Positions 1-6,603 of a stretch of DNA of 9,977 bases are shown in pieces. This stretch comes from an uncultured Selenomonadaceae bacterium. GTDB lineage: Bacteria > Bacillota > Negativicutes > Selenomonadales > Selenomonadaceae. Under the pieces are notes generated by a model that did no database searches, was not told where the DNA came from, and was given only the letters and a program-made list of their open reading frames with translations. Where the stretch lies: positions 1-9,977 of the forward strand of contig CAJOQC010000065.1 in NCBI GenBank assembly GCA_905236785.1, given 5' to 3'. Numbering within the stretch: the stretch's first letter is position 1; the number at the start of each line of letters is the position of its first letter. The position numbers were made by a program, and so were the translations under genes.

Positions 1-1005
1 TTAATATTTGCCAAACATTTCTTTTATTTTGTCAAAATCAGCGGTTTTCAGCAGCGCCAACTGCAACAGTATTCGCGCCTTTTGCGGCGAAAGAGTGCCG
101 CTGTCGATAAAACCTGCGTCAATGTATGACTGCTCGGCGGGGATAACCGCGCCAATCGGCACTCTTGTTGCCCGTATCACCGCAACCCCCGACTTTGCGG
201 CCTGCGCCAAAACTTTTTCGGCGGCAAAGTGAACGCTGCCGTTGCCCGTTCCCGCGTATACAATTCCTTTTGCGCCGATTTCCGTAGCCGCCTTTACAAG
301 TGCGCCGTCGTCGTCGGCATGGCCGCAGATGATGTAGACTTTCGGCAGTTTGGTGACGTTTTTCGTGTCAAACTCCGTTTTGACGGTGTGAATTTTGCGC
401 GCCTCGCGATAAAAATCAACAACGCCGTTGTCAATTCGCCCCAGCAGACCAACCAAGGGGCTTTTGAAAGCGGCCGCGTTCTGCGTGTCAAACTTGATTA
501 CGTCGCGGGCGGCATGAATTTCGTCGTTCATAACCACCATACAGCCCTTCCCGACGGCGTTTGTGTCTGCGGCGACCCGCACGGCTTTAAGAAGGTTCAT
601 TGCGCCATCCGCGCCAAGGCTCGTAGCCGGACGCATGGCTCCCGTAAGAACGACCGGTTTGTTTGTTTTTACGGTGAGATTCAAAAAATACACCGTTTCT
701 TCCATGGTGTCCGTGCCATGGGTTATCACAAAACCGTCTGCGTCATTGTTGTCAGCAAGTTCGTTTATACGCTGTGCAAGTTTCAGCCAAATTTCGCCCG
801 TCATGTCCTTGCTGTCGATGTTGGCAATCTGTTCTGCCCTTAGGCGGGCAAAATCCTTTATGGGCGGCGCGGAGTTTATGAGTTCTTCGACGGTAAGCAC
901 CCCCGCTTTATACCCTGCGGTGGCGGCGGCGGAGTTTGCCCGCCCCGCTATTGTGCCGCCGGTGGCAAGCACCGTTATGCGCGGTTTAGCGTCAACCGAT
1001 GCCAT
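1..1005 (-). CDS. ansB: L-asparaginase, type II-like
   Basis: Hydrolyses L-asparagine to aspartate and ammonia. The 334-residue protein is normal length for the family. The active-site pieces are visible: TGGTIAG with nucleophile Thr18, a Tyr at 32 matching Tyr25 of E. coli AnsB, SKDM with Ser65, HGTDTMEET with Thr98-Asp99, and DVIK with Lys171. The 73-residue Thr-to-Lys spacing equals that of E. coli AnsB (89 to 162). No signal peptide is seen, so unlike E. coli AnsB it is probably cytoplasmic. I chose the ATG at 1003-1005 because GGAGGG lies 10 bases upstream. A TTG six codons further upstream would begin inside the terminator and SD and is unlikely. It follows the decarboxylase beta gene on the same strand, separated by an intrinsic terminator. 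Aspartate could feed anaerobic amino-acid fermentation. Glutaminase side activity cannot be judged from sequence. Confidence 0.95.
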   Translation of the reverse strand: MASVDAKPRITVLATGGTIAGRANSAAATAGYKAGVLTVEELINSAPPIKDFARLRAEQIANIDSKDMTGEIWLKLAQRINELADNNDADGFVITHGTDTMEETVYFLNLTVKTNKPVVLTGAMRPATSLGADGAMNLLKAVRVAADTNAVGKGCMVVMNDEIHAARDVIKFDTQNAAAFKSPLVGLLGRIDNGVVDFYREARKIHTVKTEFDTKNVTKLPKVYIICGHADDDGALVKAATEIGAKGIVYAGTGNGSVHFAAEKVLAQAAKSGVAVIRATRVPIGAVIPAEQSYIDAGFIDSGTLSPQKARILLQLALLKTADFDKIKEMFGKY

Positions 1006-1015
1006 GACATTCGCT

Positions 1016-1021
1016 CCCTCC
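1016..1021 (-). promoter_or_regulatory. Shine-Dalgarno of the asparaginase gene
   Basis: GGAGGG on the minus strand lies 10 bases before the ATG at 1005. It begins directly after the seven-T tract of the preceding terminator. This site fixes the asparaginase start. Confidence 0.75.
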
Positions 1022-1057
1022 AAAAAAAGGCGAACGGAAATTTTCCGCTCGCCTTTT
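1022..1057 (-). terminator. Strong intrinsic terminator/attenuator between the beta subunit and asparaginase genes
   Basis: Read on the minus strand, the arms AAAAGGCGAGCGGAA and TTCCGTTCGCCTTTT form a 15-bp stem. One pair is a G-U wobble, the loop is 3 bases, and seven Ts follow. The G-U pair becomes an A-C mismatch on the plus strand, which suggests the element serves the minus strand. It ends transcription after the decarboxylase beta gene (stop at 1080), yet its T-tract touches the Shine-Dalgarno of the next gene. Asparaginase expression must therefore come from read-through or an undetected promoter. Confidence 0.88.
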
Positions 1058-1079
1058 GCAAGTGCTTCCCAAAATAAAA

Positions 1080-2210
1080 TTATTTTAACATGGCAAGCAT
1101 GGTGCCGGCGGCAACTGCCGTACCGATAACACCCGCCACATTAGGACCCATGGCATGCATCAAAAGATAGTTGCCGGGTTTGGCGCGGCTGCCCACAAGC
1201 TGGCTGACGCGAGCCGCCATGGGAACTGCGGACACGCCCGCCGAACCAATGAGCGGGTTTATCTTGCCGCCCGTCACGCGACACATAATCTTGCCGAGGA
1301 TTAAGCCCGCCGCCGTGCCGCCGATAAAGGCCACAAGACCCAAGCAGATGATGAGCAAAGTTTCCTTTACCAAGAAGCTCTCTGCGTTCATGGTCATGCC
1401 CGTGCCGGTGGCAAGGAAAATCGTAACTATATTGCAAAGGGAATTTTGCGCCGTATCGGAAAGCCTGTCCGTAACGCCGGACTCGCGGAACAAATTACCG
1501 AGCATAAGGCAACCCAACAAGGCGGCGATAGGGGGCAAAAGCAAGCTGATAAAAATCGTGGCCACAATGGGGAACACAACCCGCTCGAACTTCGTCACGG
1601 GGCGAAGCTGTTCCATGGAAATCTCCCGCTCTTTTTGGGTGGTCAAAAGTTTCATGACCGGCGGCTGAATGAGAGGCACAAGGGACATATAGCTGTACGC
1701 CGCAACGGCAATCGCGCCCAAAAGATGCGGCGCAAGTTTTATCGAAAGGTAAATGGCCGTAGGGCCGTCTGCGCCGCCGATAATGCCGATGGCCGCCGCC
1801 TCTTTCACGTCAAAGCCCAAAATCATTGCGCCGGCCAAAGAAATAAACACGCCAAACTGCGCCGCCGCGCCCAAAAGCAAGGTGGCCGGGCGCGCCAACA
1901 AGGGGCCAAAGTCCGTCATTGCGCCGATGCCGAGGAATATGAGGGGCGGGAAAATTTCGTTGGCAATGCCGTAATGAATTGCCATCATAAGTCCCATTTC
2001 GTCAAAAAATCCCGTGCGGGGGAAATTGGCCAAGATACACCCAAAGGCAATAGGCCCCAAGAGCAACGGCTCAAATTCTTTCACAATCGCCAAGTACAAA
2101 AGCACCAGCCCCACGGCAATCATTATGCCGTTGCCCGCCGTGAAGGCGGAAAAGCCGCTGTCGAACCAAACCGACTGCAACGATACCACAAATGCGTTAA
2201 TAAGTTCCAT
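1080..2210 (-). CDS. gcdB: Na+-translocating decarboxylase beta subunit (GcdB/MmdB/OadB family)
   Basis: Integral membrane subunit that decarboxylates carboxybiotin and couples this to Na+ export. The 376-residue protein is hydrophobic almost throughout. The family signatures are clear: [12 protein letters not shown] with Asp148, and [20 protein letters not shown] beginning at Asn318. The Asp-Asn spacing is 170 residues, the same as Asp203 and Asn373 of Klebsiella OadB. Residues matching Gly377, Ser382 and Arg389 follow at the same offsets. I chose the ATG at 2208-2210 because AAAGGAGG sits 6 bases upstream. The ATG two codons earlier touches the SD and leaves no spacer. It lies downstream of the small gamma/delta-type subunit in a two-gene unit. 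The acyl-CoA or oxaloacetate substrate is set by the alpha subunit, which is absent, so the symbol marks the family only. Confidence 0.93.
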   Translation of the reverse strand: MELINAFVVSLQSVWFDSGFSAFTAGNGIMIAVGLVLLYLAIVKEFEPLLLGPIAFGCILANFPRTGFFDEMGLMMAIHYGIANEIFPPLIFLGIGAMTDFGPLLARPATLLLGAAAQFGVFISLAGAMILGFDVKEAAAIGIIGGADGPTAIYLSIKLAPHLLGAIAVAAYSYMSLVPLIQPPVMKLLTTQKEREISMEQLRPVTKFERVVFPIVATIFISLLLPPIAALLGCLMLGNLFRESGVTDRLSDTAQNSLCNIVTIFLATGTGMTMNAESFLVKETLLIICLGLVAFIGGTAAGLILGKIMCRVTGGKINPLIGSAGVSAVPMAARVSQLVGSRAKPGNYLLMHAMGPNVAGVIGTAVAAGTMLAMLK

Positions 2211-2216
2211 ATTCAT

Positions 2217-2224
2217 CCTCCTTT
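2217..2224 (-). promoter_or_regulatory. Shine-Dalgarno of the beta subunit gene
   Basis: AAAGGAGG on the minus strand, 6 bases before the ATG at 2210. It favours that ATG over the adjacent one at 2216, which abuts the SD. It lies in the 23-base gap after the gamma/delta subunit stop codon. Confidence 0.75.
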
Positions 2225-2233
2225 ATCGAAATT

Positions 2234-2581
2234 TTACATTCTTTCGATGCCCTGCATACGTCCCGAGGATTTCCAGCCGTTGCGATTTATAGGGCGCACG
2301 GCGCGTACTTCGCCGCTTATGCCCGCCGCCGCAACAGCCGCCGCAATAACGGCAATCGTCTCGTCGGGTATACCGGAAAAAGCAGGCTCCGGCTCTGCCG
2401 GCGCAACTGTCGGCGCAGCCTTAACAGGAGCTACCTCCTTAGTCTCTTCCTTGGGTTTGGTGGGGTCTACATAATGAATGAGTTTGATAACATACATCAA
2501 TACAAACAGAACGATAAACACTACCGTCATATTGATGAGCATGATAATGAATGGATTGGTTGTCACCGGTTGATGTTCCAT
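2234..2581 (-). CDS. gcdD: OadG/GcdD-type small membrane subunit of a Na+ pump decarboxylase
   Basis: The 115-residue protein has the layout of OadG gamma and GcdD/MmdD delta subunits: one N-terminal membrane helix (about 10-38), a Pro/Ala/Glu-rich linker (about 40-68), and a small C-terminal domain. The C-terminal domain has IPDETIAVIAAAVAAAG, basic VRAVRP, and a Trp followed by GR near the end. Known family members anchor or assemble the complex through the C-terminal domain. I chose the ATG at 2579-2581 because GAGGTG lies 6 bases upstream. A GTG three codons earlier is part of that SD. It is the first gene of the unit, with a promoter at 2622-2650 and the beta gene 23 bases downstream. 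Symbol choice among gcdD, mmdD and oadG depends on the missing alpha subunit. Confidence 0.82.
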   Translation of the reverse strand: MEHQPVTTNPFIIMLINMTVVFIVLFVLMYVIKLIHYVDPTKPKEETKEVAPVKAAPTVAPAEPEPAFSGIPDETIAVIAAAVAAAGISGEVRAVRPINRNGWKSSGRMQGIERM

Positions 2582-2621
2582 AAACTTCACCTCATTTTTA
2601 TTTTGTGAACTAAACTTTGTA

Positions 2622-2650
2622 ATAATAGCACAGTTTCGCGGTTATAACAA
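2622..2650 (-). promoter_or_regulatory. Sigma-70-type promoter for the small subunit and beta subunit genes
   Basis: On the minus strand, TTGTTA (-35, plus coordinates 2645-2650) is followed after exactly 17 bases by TATTAT (-10, 2622-2627). The -10 is extended by TG one base upstream. Predicted transcription would start near 2615 and leave a leader of about 35 bases. Confidence 0.65.
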
Positions 2651-2695
2651 CAATAAAACCAATTTTGAGCAAAAATTTGAAAGGGGTAAATTGCG

Positions 2696-2727
2696 CGGCA
2701 AAACAAAATTTTCGTAAAATTTTGCCG
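2696..2727. repeat. Inverted repeat in the divergent intergenic region
   Basis: CGGCAAAA (2696-2703) and TTTTGCCG (2720-2727) are perfect inverted arms. The interior is AT-rich and can extend pairing through AAAA/TTTT if a five-base bulge is allowed. No T-run follows on either strand, so it is not a typical terminator. It lies between the two divergent promoters and could be an operator or a transcribed hairpin. Function is unknown. Confidence 0.45.
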
Positions 2728-2757
2728 TCGGCTATTCCCTTCAACAAAAATATAGTG

Positions 2758-2763
2758 TATAAT
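2758..2763 (+). promoter_or_regulatory. -10 element of the rubrerythrin promoter
   Basis: A perfect TATAAT lies 24 bases before the Shine-Dalgarno and 38 bases before the ATG. No good -35 is present at 16-18 bases upstream (best ATTCCC-like), so an activator or a weak -35 is implied. Confidence 0.55.
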
Positions 2764-2801
2764 GCAAAGGAATGTGTATATATTTTAGGAGGGCTTTAAC
2801 T

Positions 2802-3347
2802 ATGAAAAAATTTGTTTGCAGTATCTGCGGCTACGTTCATGAAGGCAACGAGCCGCCCGAAAAATGCCCCCAGTGCCAAGCTCCGGCCTCTAAATTTACC
2901 GAGCAGACCGGCGATTTGGTTTTTGCCGACGAACATCGCGTCGGTGTGGCAAAAGACGTTGACAAAGAAGTTTTAGACGGACTTCGCATGAATTTTACCG
3001 GCGAATGTACGGAAGTGGGTATGTATCTTGCCATGAGCCGTCAGGCCGAGCGCGAGGGCTACCCGGAAATCGCCGATGCCTTTAAGCGTTACGCCTTTGA
3101 AGAAGCCGAACACGCAGCAAAATTTGCCGAACTGTTGGGCGAAGTTTTAACCGACAGCACCAAGAAAAATTTGGAGTTGCGTATCGCCGCCGAACATGGC
3201 GCTTGCGCCGGCAAGAAAGACTTGGCAACTTTGGCCAAAAAGCTCAACCTTGACGCGGTTCATGACACGGTTCATGAAATGGCCAAGGACGAGGCGCGGC
3301 ATGGTTGCGGCTTTAAGGGCTTGCATGACAGATACTTCGGCAAATAA
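2802..3347 (+). CDS. Reverse rubrerythrin (rubredoxin domain N-terminal to diiron ferritin-like domain)
   Basis: A non-heme iron peroxidase that detoxifies hydrogen peroxide, and possibly oxygen, in the anaerobe cytoplasm. The 181-residue protein begins with a rubredoxin-type knuckle, Cys6-x2-Cys9 and Cys22-x2-Cys25. A four-helix ferritin-like domain from about 55 to 178 follows. It supplies diiron ligands in GECTE, EEAEHA (ExxH), AAEHG and DEARHG (ExxRH). Classical rubrerythrins have these domains in the opposite order, which makes this the reverse type known from clostridia. I chose ATG 2802 because AGGAGGG lies 8 bases upstream. It is monocistronic, with its own -10 element and terminator. 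An in-frame ATG at 2772 precedes the SD and is rejected. Confidence 0.93.
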   Translation: MKKFVCSICGYVHEGNEPPEKCPQCQAPASKFTEQTGDLVFADEHRVGVAKDVDKEVLDGLRMNFTGECTEVGMYLAMSRQAEREGYPEIADAFKRYAFEEAEHAAKFAELLGEVLTDSTKKNLELRIAAEHGACAGKKDLATLAKKLNLDAVHDTVHEMAKDEARHGCGFKGLHDRYFGK

Positions 3348-3370
3348 TGTTTTCCCGTAAGGCTAAAAAT

Positions 3371-3404
3371 AAAAAAGTCGTTCAATCATTGGACGACTTT
3401 TTTT
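3371..3404. terminator. Bidirectional intrinsic terminator
   Basis: GTCGTTCAA and TTGGACGAC form a 9-bp stem (one wobble) with loop TCA. It is flanked by six As on the left and seven Ts on the right, so it has a U-tract on both strands. It serves the convergent rubrerythrin gene (stop 3347) and the PBP gene (stop 3407). Confidence 0.9.
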
Positions 3405-3406
3405 AT

Positions 3407-5386
3407 TTATGGACTAAAATACACGGTGACTTTTGTTCCTTGGTTTACTATGGTATTGGCCTCAATGCTTTGGCTTGAGGCAAAACCGGAGCCTTCGCTG
3501 TCAAACACCAAGCCGTTTTCGTTGGCAAGCTGCGCCGCCTCGCGAATGCTTTTGCCGTAGAAGTCCGGCATCACAACTTTGCCGTTTGGCACGGGCGGGC
3601 CGTTGTAAACTTTGCGTTGGGGTTTTGGTTTTGGCTTGTTTTCTTCGCTTTCCTCGTCGGCGAAAACGTCCGTGGAGGGTTCAATGCGAAGATAACGGAA
3701 AATTTTTGAAAAAATGCTTCCCGCCACCGGCGCGGCTATTTGCCCGCCGTAGAAAGTCCCGCGGGGGTCGTCGATTATGACCAAGACCACAACCTGCGGA
3801 TTTTCCACCGGCGCAAAACCGCAAAAGGATGCAATATAATGCCCGTCCATATAACCTGCGCCGTCGTCGCGAATTTTTTGCGCCGTGCCCGTTTTGCCCG
3901 CTATGCGATAGCCCTTCACCTTAGCTTTGCCGCCGCCGCCCGTGGCCACGACTTCTTCAAGCAAGCTCATCAATGTTTTGTCCGTGCTTGAGTCAATGGT
4001 GCGGCGCACTTCTTCGGGTTGGGTTTCGCTGTAAGTTGTGCCGTCGGCGTTTTTGATTGATTTTATGATGTGTGGCTTTAGCAATACGCCGTCGTTGGCG
4101 ATTGCCGACACCGCCGTCACAAGTTGCAACGGCGTAACGGCCACGCTCTGCCCTATGCTCATGGTGGCGATGTCCGAATCCACCATGTCTTTGGGGTTTT
4201 CAAACAACAGCCCCGCCTCTTCGCCGGGGAGGTCAATGCCCGTCACCTCGCCGAAACCGAAAAGTTTGGCATAGTTTGTAAGTTTTTCCGCGCCAAGTTT
4301 TAGGCCTATTTGGGCAAAACCGGTGTTAATTGAGTTTTTTACGATGTCCGTAAAAGTAACCGTGCCGAAACTTTCCCCGTTCCAGTTTTGTATTCTTTTG
4401 CCGCTCACCATGACATAACCGGGGTCGGCGTAATAATCCCCCGGCGCAACGATTTTTTCCTGCAAAGCCGCCCCGGCCACGATTGACTTAAAAGTAGAAC
4501 CCGGCTCGTAAATCGTGGAAACGGCGCGATTTTTCCAAACCTCCGGCTGATAATCCCAAAAGCGATTGGGGTTATAGGATGGGCGTTGCGCCATGGCGAG
4601 GACTTCGCCGGTTTTGGGGTTTAGCACCACGCAAGTTGTGGCCAAGGGATTGTTGGCGGCCATGGCCTTATCAAGCTCCTGCTCCACGATAAATTGAATA
4701 CCGCTGTCGATTGTAAGCTCTATGGTCTTGCACCTGTCGCCCTGATAGCGTTTTTTGGCGAAAATCGAATCCAAAATCGGCGTGGAACTGCGGTCGGTGT
4801 AGAGGAACGCTTCGGTCACTTCGCCTTTTATGTACTTGTCAAAGGCTTGCTCAATGCCGTCAAGCCCTTTGTCGTCCGTGCCGACAAAACCTATGACATT
4901 GGCGGCCAAAATATCGTTGGGGTAATAACGCTTGGCCTCGTCGCGAAAGCCCAAGCACGCGCCGTAGGACTTTTCGCGAATAACTTGGCGCACCGCTTCG
5001 TATTCTGATTGCTCCATGCGTCGCTTTACCCATGAAAAGCCGCCGCCAACGGCAATATCCGCCAAAATATCCTCTTTGCTCTTGTCTATTACCGCCGCTA
5101 AATCCGTGGCCAAAGCATCTGCGTCCTCCACATGGTTTGGGTCGACAAAAAGAGATTTTGTCATGGTTGACACGGCAAGCTCCCGCCCGTTGCGGTCTAT
5201 TATCGCGCCTCGGGGGGATTGCACGGAGTAGTCGATGCCCACTTGGTTTCGCATACGCTCCGACAATTCGCCGCCTTGGACAAGCTGCACCCATGCATAG
5301 CGAAAAATCACCACGCACATCATAAAAAGCAGGAACACCACCAACCAGCGGATATTGTTCTGCAATTTCAATCGACTTTTTTTCAA
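3407..5386 (-). CDS. Class B penicillin-binding protein (FtsI/SpoVD type) with C-terminal PASTA domain
   Basis: A monofunctional peptidoglycan transpeptidase anchored outside the cytoplasmic membrane, for septal or spore-cortex wall synthesis. The 659-residue protein has a basic N-terminus, a membrane helix (about 13-33), a dimerization/pedestal domain with SPRGAIIDRNGREL at 57-70, and the transpeptidase domain. The catalytic motifs are STFK at 297-300, SIN at 352-354 and KTGT starting at 498. A charged Lys/Pro/Glu linker (about 577-600) and one PASTA domain (about 601-659) end the protein. The start is a TTG at 5384-5386, the only start before an in-frame TAG, with a modest AGGGA SD six bases upstream. 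It is the last gene of the five-gene run, 49 bases after telA. FtsI and SpoVD cannot be told apart by sequence alone. Confidence 0.94.
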   Translation of the reverse strand: MKKSRLKLQNNIRWLVVFLLFMMCVVIFRYAWVQLVQGGELSERMRNQVGIDYSVQSPRGAIIDRNGRELAVSTMTKSLFVDPNHVEDADALATDLAAVIDKSKEDILADIAVGGGFSWVKRRMEQSEYEAVRQVIREKSYGACLGFRDEAKRYYPNDILAANVIGFVGTDDKGLDGIEQAFDKYIKGEVTEAFLYTDRSSTPILDSIFAKKRYQGDRCKTIELTIDSGIQFIVEQELDKAMAANNPLATTCVVLNPKTGEVLAMAQRPSYNPNRFWDYQPEVWKNRAVSTIYEPGSTFKSIVAGAALQEKIVAPGDYYADPGYVMVSGKRIQNWNGESFGTVTFTDIVKNSINTGFAQIGLKLGAEKLTNYAKLFGFGEVTGIDLPGEEAGLLFENPKDMVDSDIATMSIGQSVAVTPLQLVTAVSAIANDGVLLKPHIIKSIKNADGTTYSETQPEEVRRTIDSSTDKTLMSLLEEVVATGGGGKAKVKGYRIAGKTGTAQKIRDDGAGYMDGHYIASFCGFAPVENPQVVVLVIIDDPRGTFYGGQIAAPVAGSIFSKIFRYLRIEPSTDVFADEESEENKPKPKPQRKVYNGPPVPNGKVVMPDFYGKSIREAAQLANENGLVFDSEGSGFASSQSIEANTIVNQGTKVTVYFSP

Positions 5387-5392
5387 TGTATT

Positions 5393-5397
5393 TCCCT
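5393..5397 (-). promoter_or_regulatory. Weak Shine-Dalgarno supporting the TTG start of the PBP gene
   Basis: AGGGA on the minus strand, 6 bases before the TTG at 5386. With a non-ATG start and a short SD, the PBP may be made at a lower level than its operon partners (inference). Confidence 0.5.
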
Positions 5398-5403
5398 ATA
5401 TTG

Positions 5404-5435
5404 TACTGCTCATCGTTAAAAATTGAAGAGCAGTA
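5404..5435 (-). other. Intercistronic hairpin after the telA stop codon
   Basis: TACTGCTC (5404-5411) and GAGCAGTA (5428-5435) are perfect inverted arms with a 16-base loop. The structure directly follows the telA stop codon (5436-5438) and ends six bases before the AGGGA of the PBP gene. There is no T-run, so it is not a standard terminator. A processing or stability element is possible. Confidence 0.45.
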
Positions 5436-6587
5436 TTAAACCGTGCCTCGCCCGCTGTGGGCAAGCAGGGTTTCTTTTAGTTTTTCTTCTATTTGCAGGA
5501 GTTCTTTTTCCGCCGCCGCTCGCTTTTCGCGCCCCGCCTGTTGGATTTTCACCGTTTCTTCGATGGTGCTTATTAAATCCTCGTTGGCTTTTTTCACCGT
5601 TTCAATGTCAACAATGCCCCGCTCGTTTTCTTTGGCGGTTTCGATTGTTGTTTGTTTTAGCATGGCGGCGTTGCGCTTTAGAAGTTCGTTGGTGGCGTCG
5701 GAGGCGGCGCGTTGCAACCCCAAAACCTGCCCTTGACGCTTTAGCCCCAAGGCGATAACCACCTGATTTTTCCACAGGGGAATGGTGTTGTATATGGTGG
5801 TTTGCACCCGCTCAATCAAAATCTTGTCGTTGTTCTGGATAAGACGGATTTGCGGCGCGGTCTGTATGGCGATGGTTTTGCTGAGTTTAAGGTCGTAAAC
5901 CTTCTTTTCAAATCTGTCCACGTTGTTTTCAAAATCGCTCACCACCTGCGCCGCCATGGGGTCGCCTGTGGCGGCGGCATCGGCGCGGAGCTTTGGAAGT
6001 GTCTCGTCACGCATTTCCTTTAGTTTTTCTTCCCCGGCCAAAATGTAAAGTTGCAACGCCTTAAAATATTGCAGATTTTTGTCGTAGAGATTGTCAAACA
6101 TCACCACGTCCTTCATCATGCGTTGTTTGGCCTTTTCAAGGCTGCTCTGAATTTTGTCGATACGGGTTGAAAGTTTCTCGTAATTTTCGAGCATATTTTC
6201 GCCCTTGTCAACCAACGAACCGATAAGGGGCAGGCGTTTTATAAAACTTTTGTCCTCCGGGGCTTCCAAAGATTTTACTTTGCCGGAAAGCTCCCCAAGC
6301 AGCGCGCCTATATCCTCCGCTTCCTTGGCGCGAACCCCGGACAAAATAGTGTCGGAAAAGTCGGCAATATCCTTTTGCGCCGCCGAACCATAGGCAAGGG
6401 ACGCGCTTGTGTCCGTAAGGTCGATTTTGTCTTTTATCTCGTCAACGAGCCGCCGTTCTTCGGGAGTAATTTTCGCCACGACCTTTTCGATGGCCGCTTT
6501 TTCGGTTTCTTCGTCCACGGGTGTTAAGTTTGCCCCTTCTGCGTCCTTTCGTTGTTGCATCAATTTTTCAAGGCTGATTTCTGCCAT
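5436..6587 (-). CDS. TelA/YaaN-family 'toxic anion resistance' protein
   Basis: The family (TelA/KlaA on RK2, YaaN in Bacillus) is annotated for tellurite resistance, but its biochemical role is not established. Members are often linked to envelope stress. The 383-residue protein is soluble, Lys/Glu-rich and mostly helical. It carries the family blocks: YGSAAQKDIADFSD near 66-79, a helical stretch ending YILAGEEK near 191-198, SKTIAIQTAPQIRLIQ at 236-251, and IPLWKNQ at 269-275. The C-terminal third (about 300-376) looks like coiled coil. The ATG at 6585-6587 is chosen because AAGGTGA lies five bases upstream. A GTG three codons earlier is inside that SD. It sits 16 bases after rpe and before the PBP gene. 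The context suggests a cell-wall or envelope role here, which is inference. Confidence 0.92.
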   Translation of the reverse strand: MAEISLEKLMQQRKDAEGANLTPVDEETEKAAIEKVVAKITPEERRLVDEIKDKIDLTDTSASLAYGSAAQKDIADFSDTILSGVRAKEAEDIGALLGELSGKVKSLEAPEDKSFIKRLPLIGSLVDKGENMLENYEKLSTRIDKIQSSLEKAKQRMMKDVVMFDNLYDKNLQYFKALQLYILAGEEKLKEMRDETLPKLRADAAATGDPMAAQVVSDFENNVDRFEKKVYDLKLSKTIAIQTAPQIRLIQNNDKILIERVQTTIYNTIPLWKNQVVIALGLKRQGQVLGLQRAASDATNELLKRNAAMLKQTTIETAKENERGIVDIETVKKANEDLISTIEETVKIQQAGREKRAAAEKELLQIEEKLKETLLAHSGRGTV

Positions 6588-6603
6588 AAGTTTCACCTTT
6601 TTT

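Noticed and set aside
229..843. A 204-codon plus-strand open frame inside the asparaginase gene
   Set aside because: The opposite strand carries intact asparaginase motifs, and this frame has no family resemblance. It is a compositional shadow.
1446..2474. A 342-codon plus-strand open frame antisense to the beta and small-subunit genes
   Set aside because: It is rich in Arg, His, Asn and Gln with no recognisable domain and no good SD. It is a shadow frame of two clearly conserved membrane genes on the other strand.
2772..2801. An upstream ATG extending the rubrerythrin by 10 residues
   Set aside because: The ATG precedes the strong AGGAGGG. The extension would place codons through the SD and add residues not seen in rubredoxin-type N-termini.
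5387..5435. A possible internal promoter for the PBP gene (TACAAT with TTCAAT upstream)
   Set aside because: The -35 matches only half of the consensus and the start would leave almost no leader before the SD. It is too weak to list as a feature.
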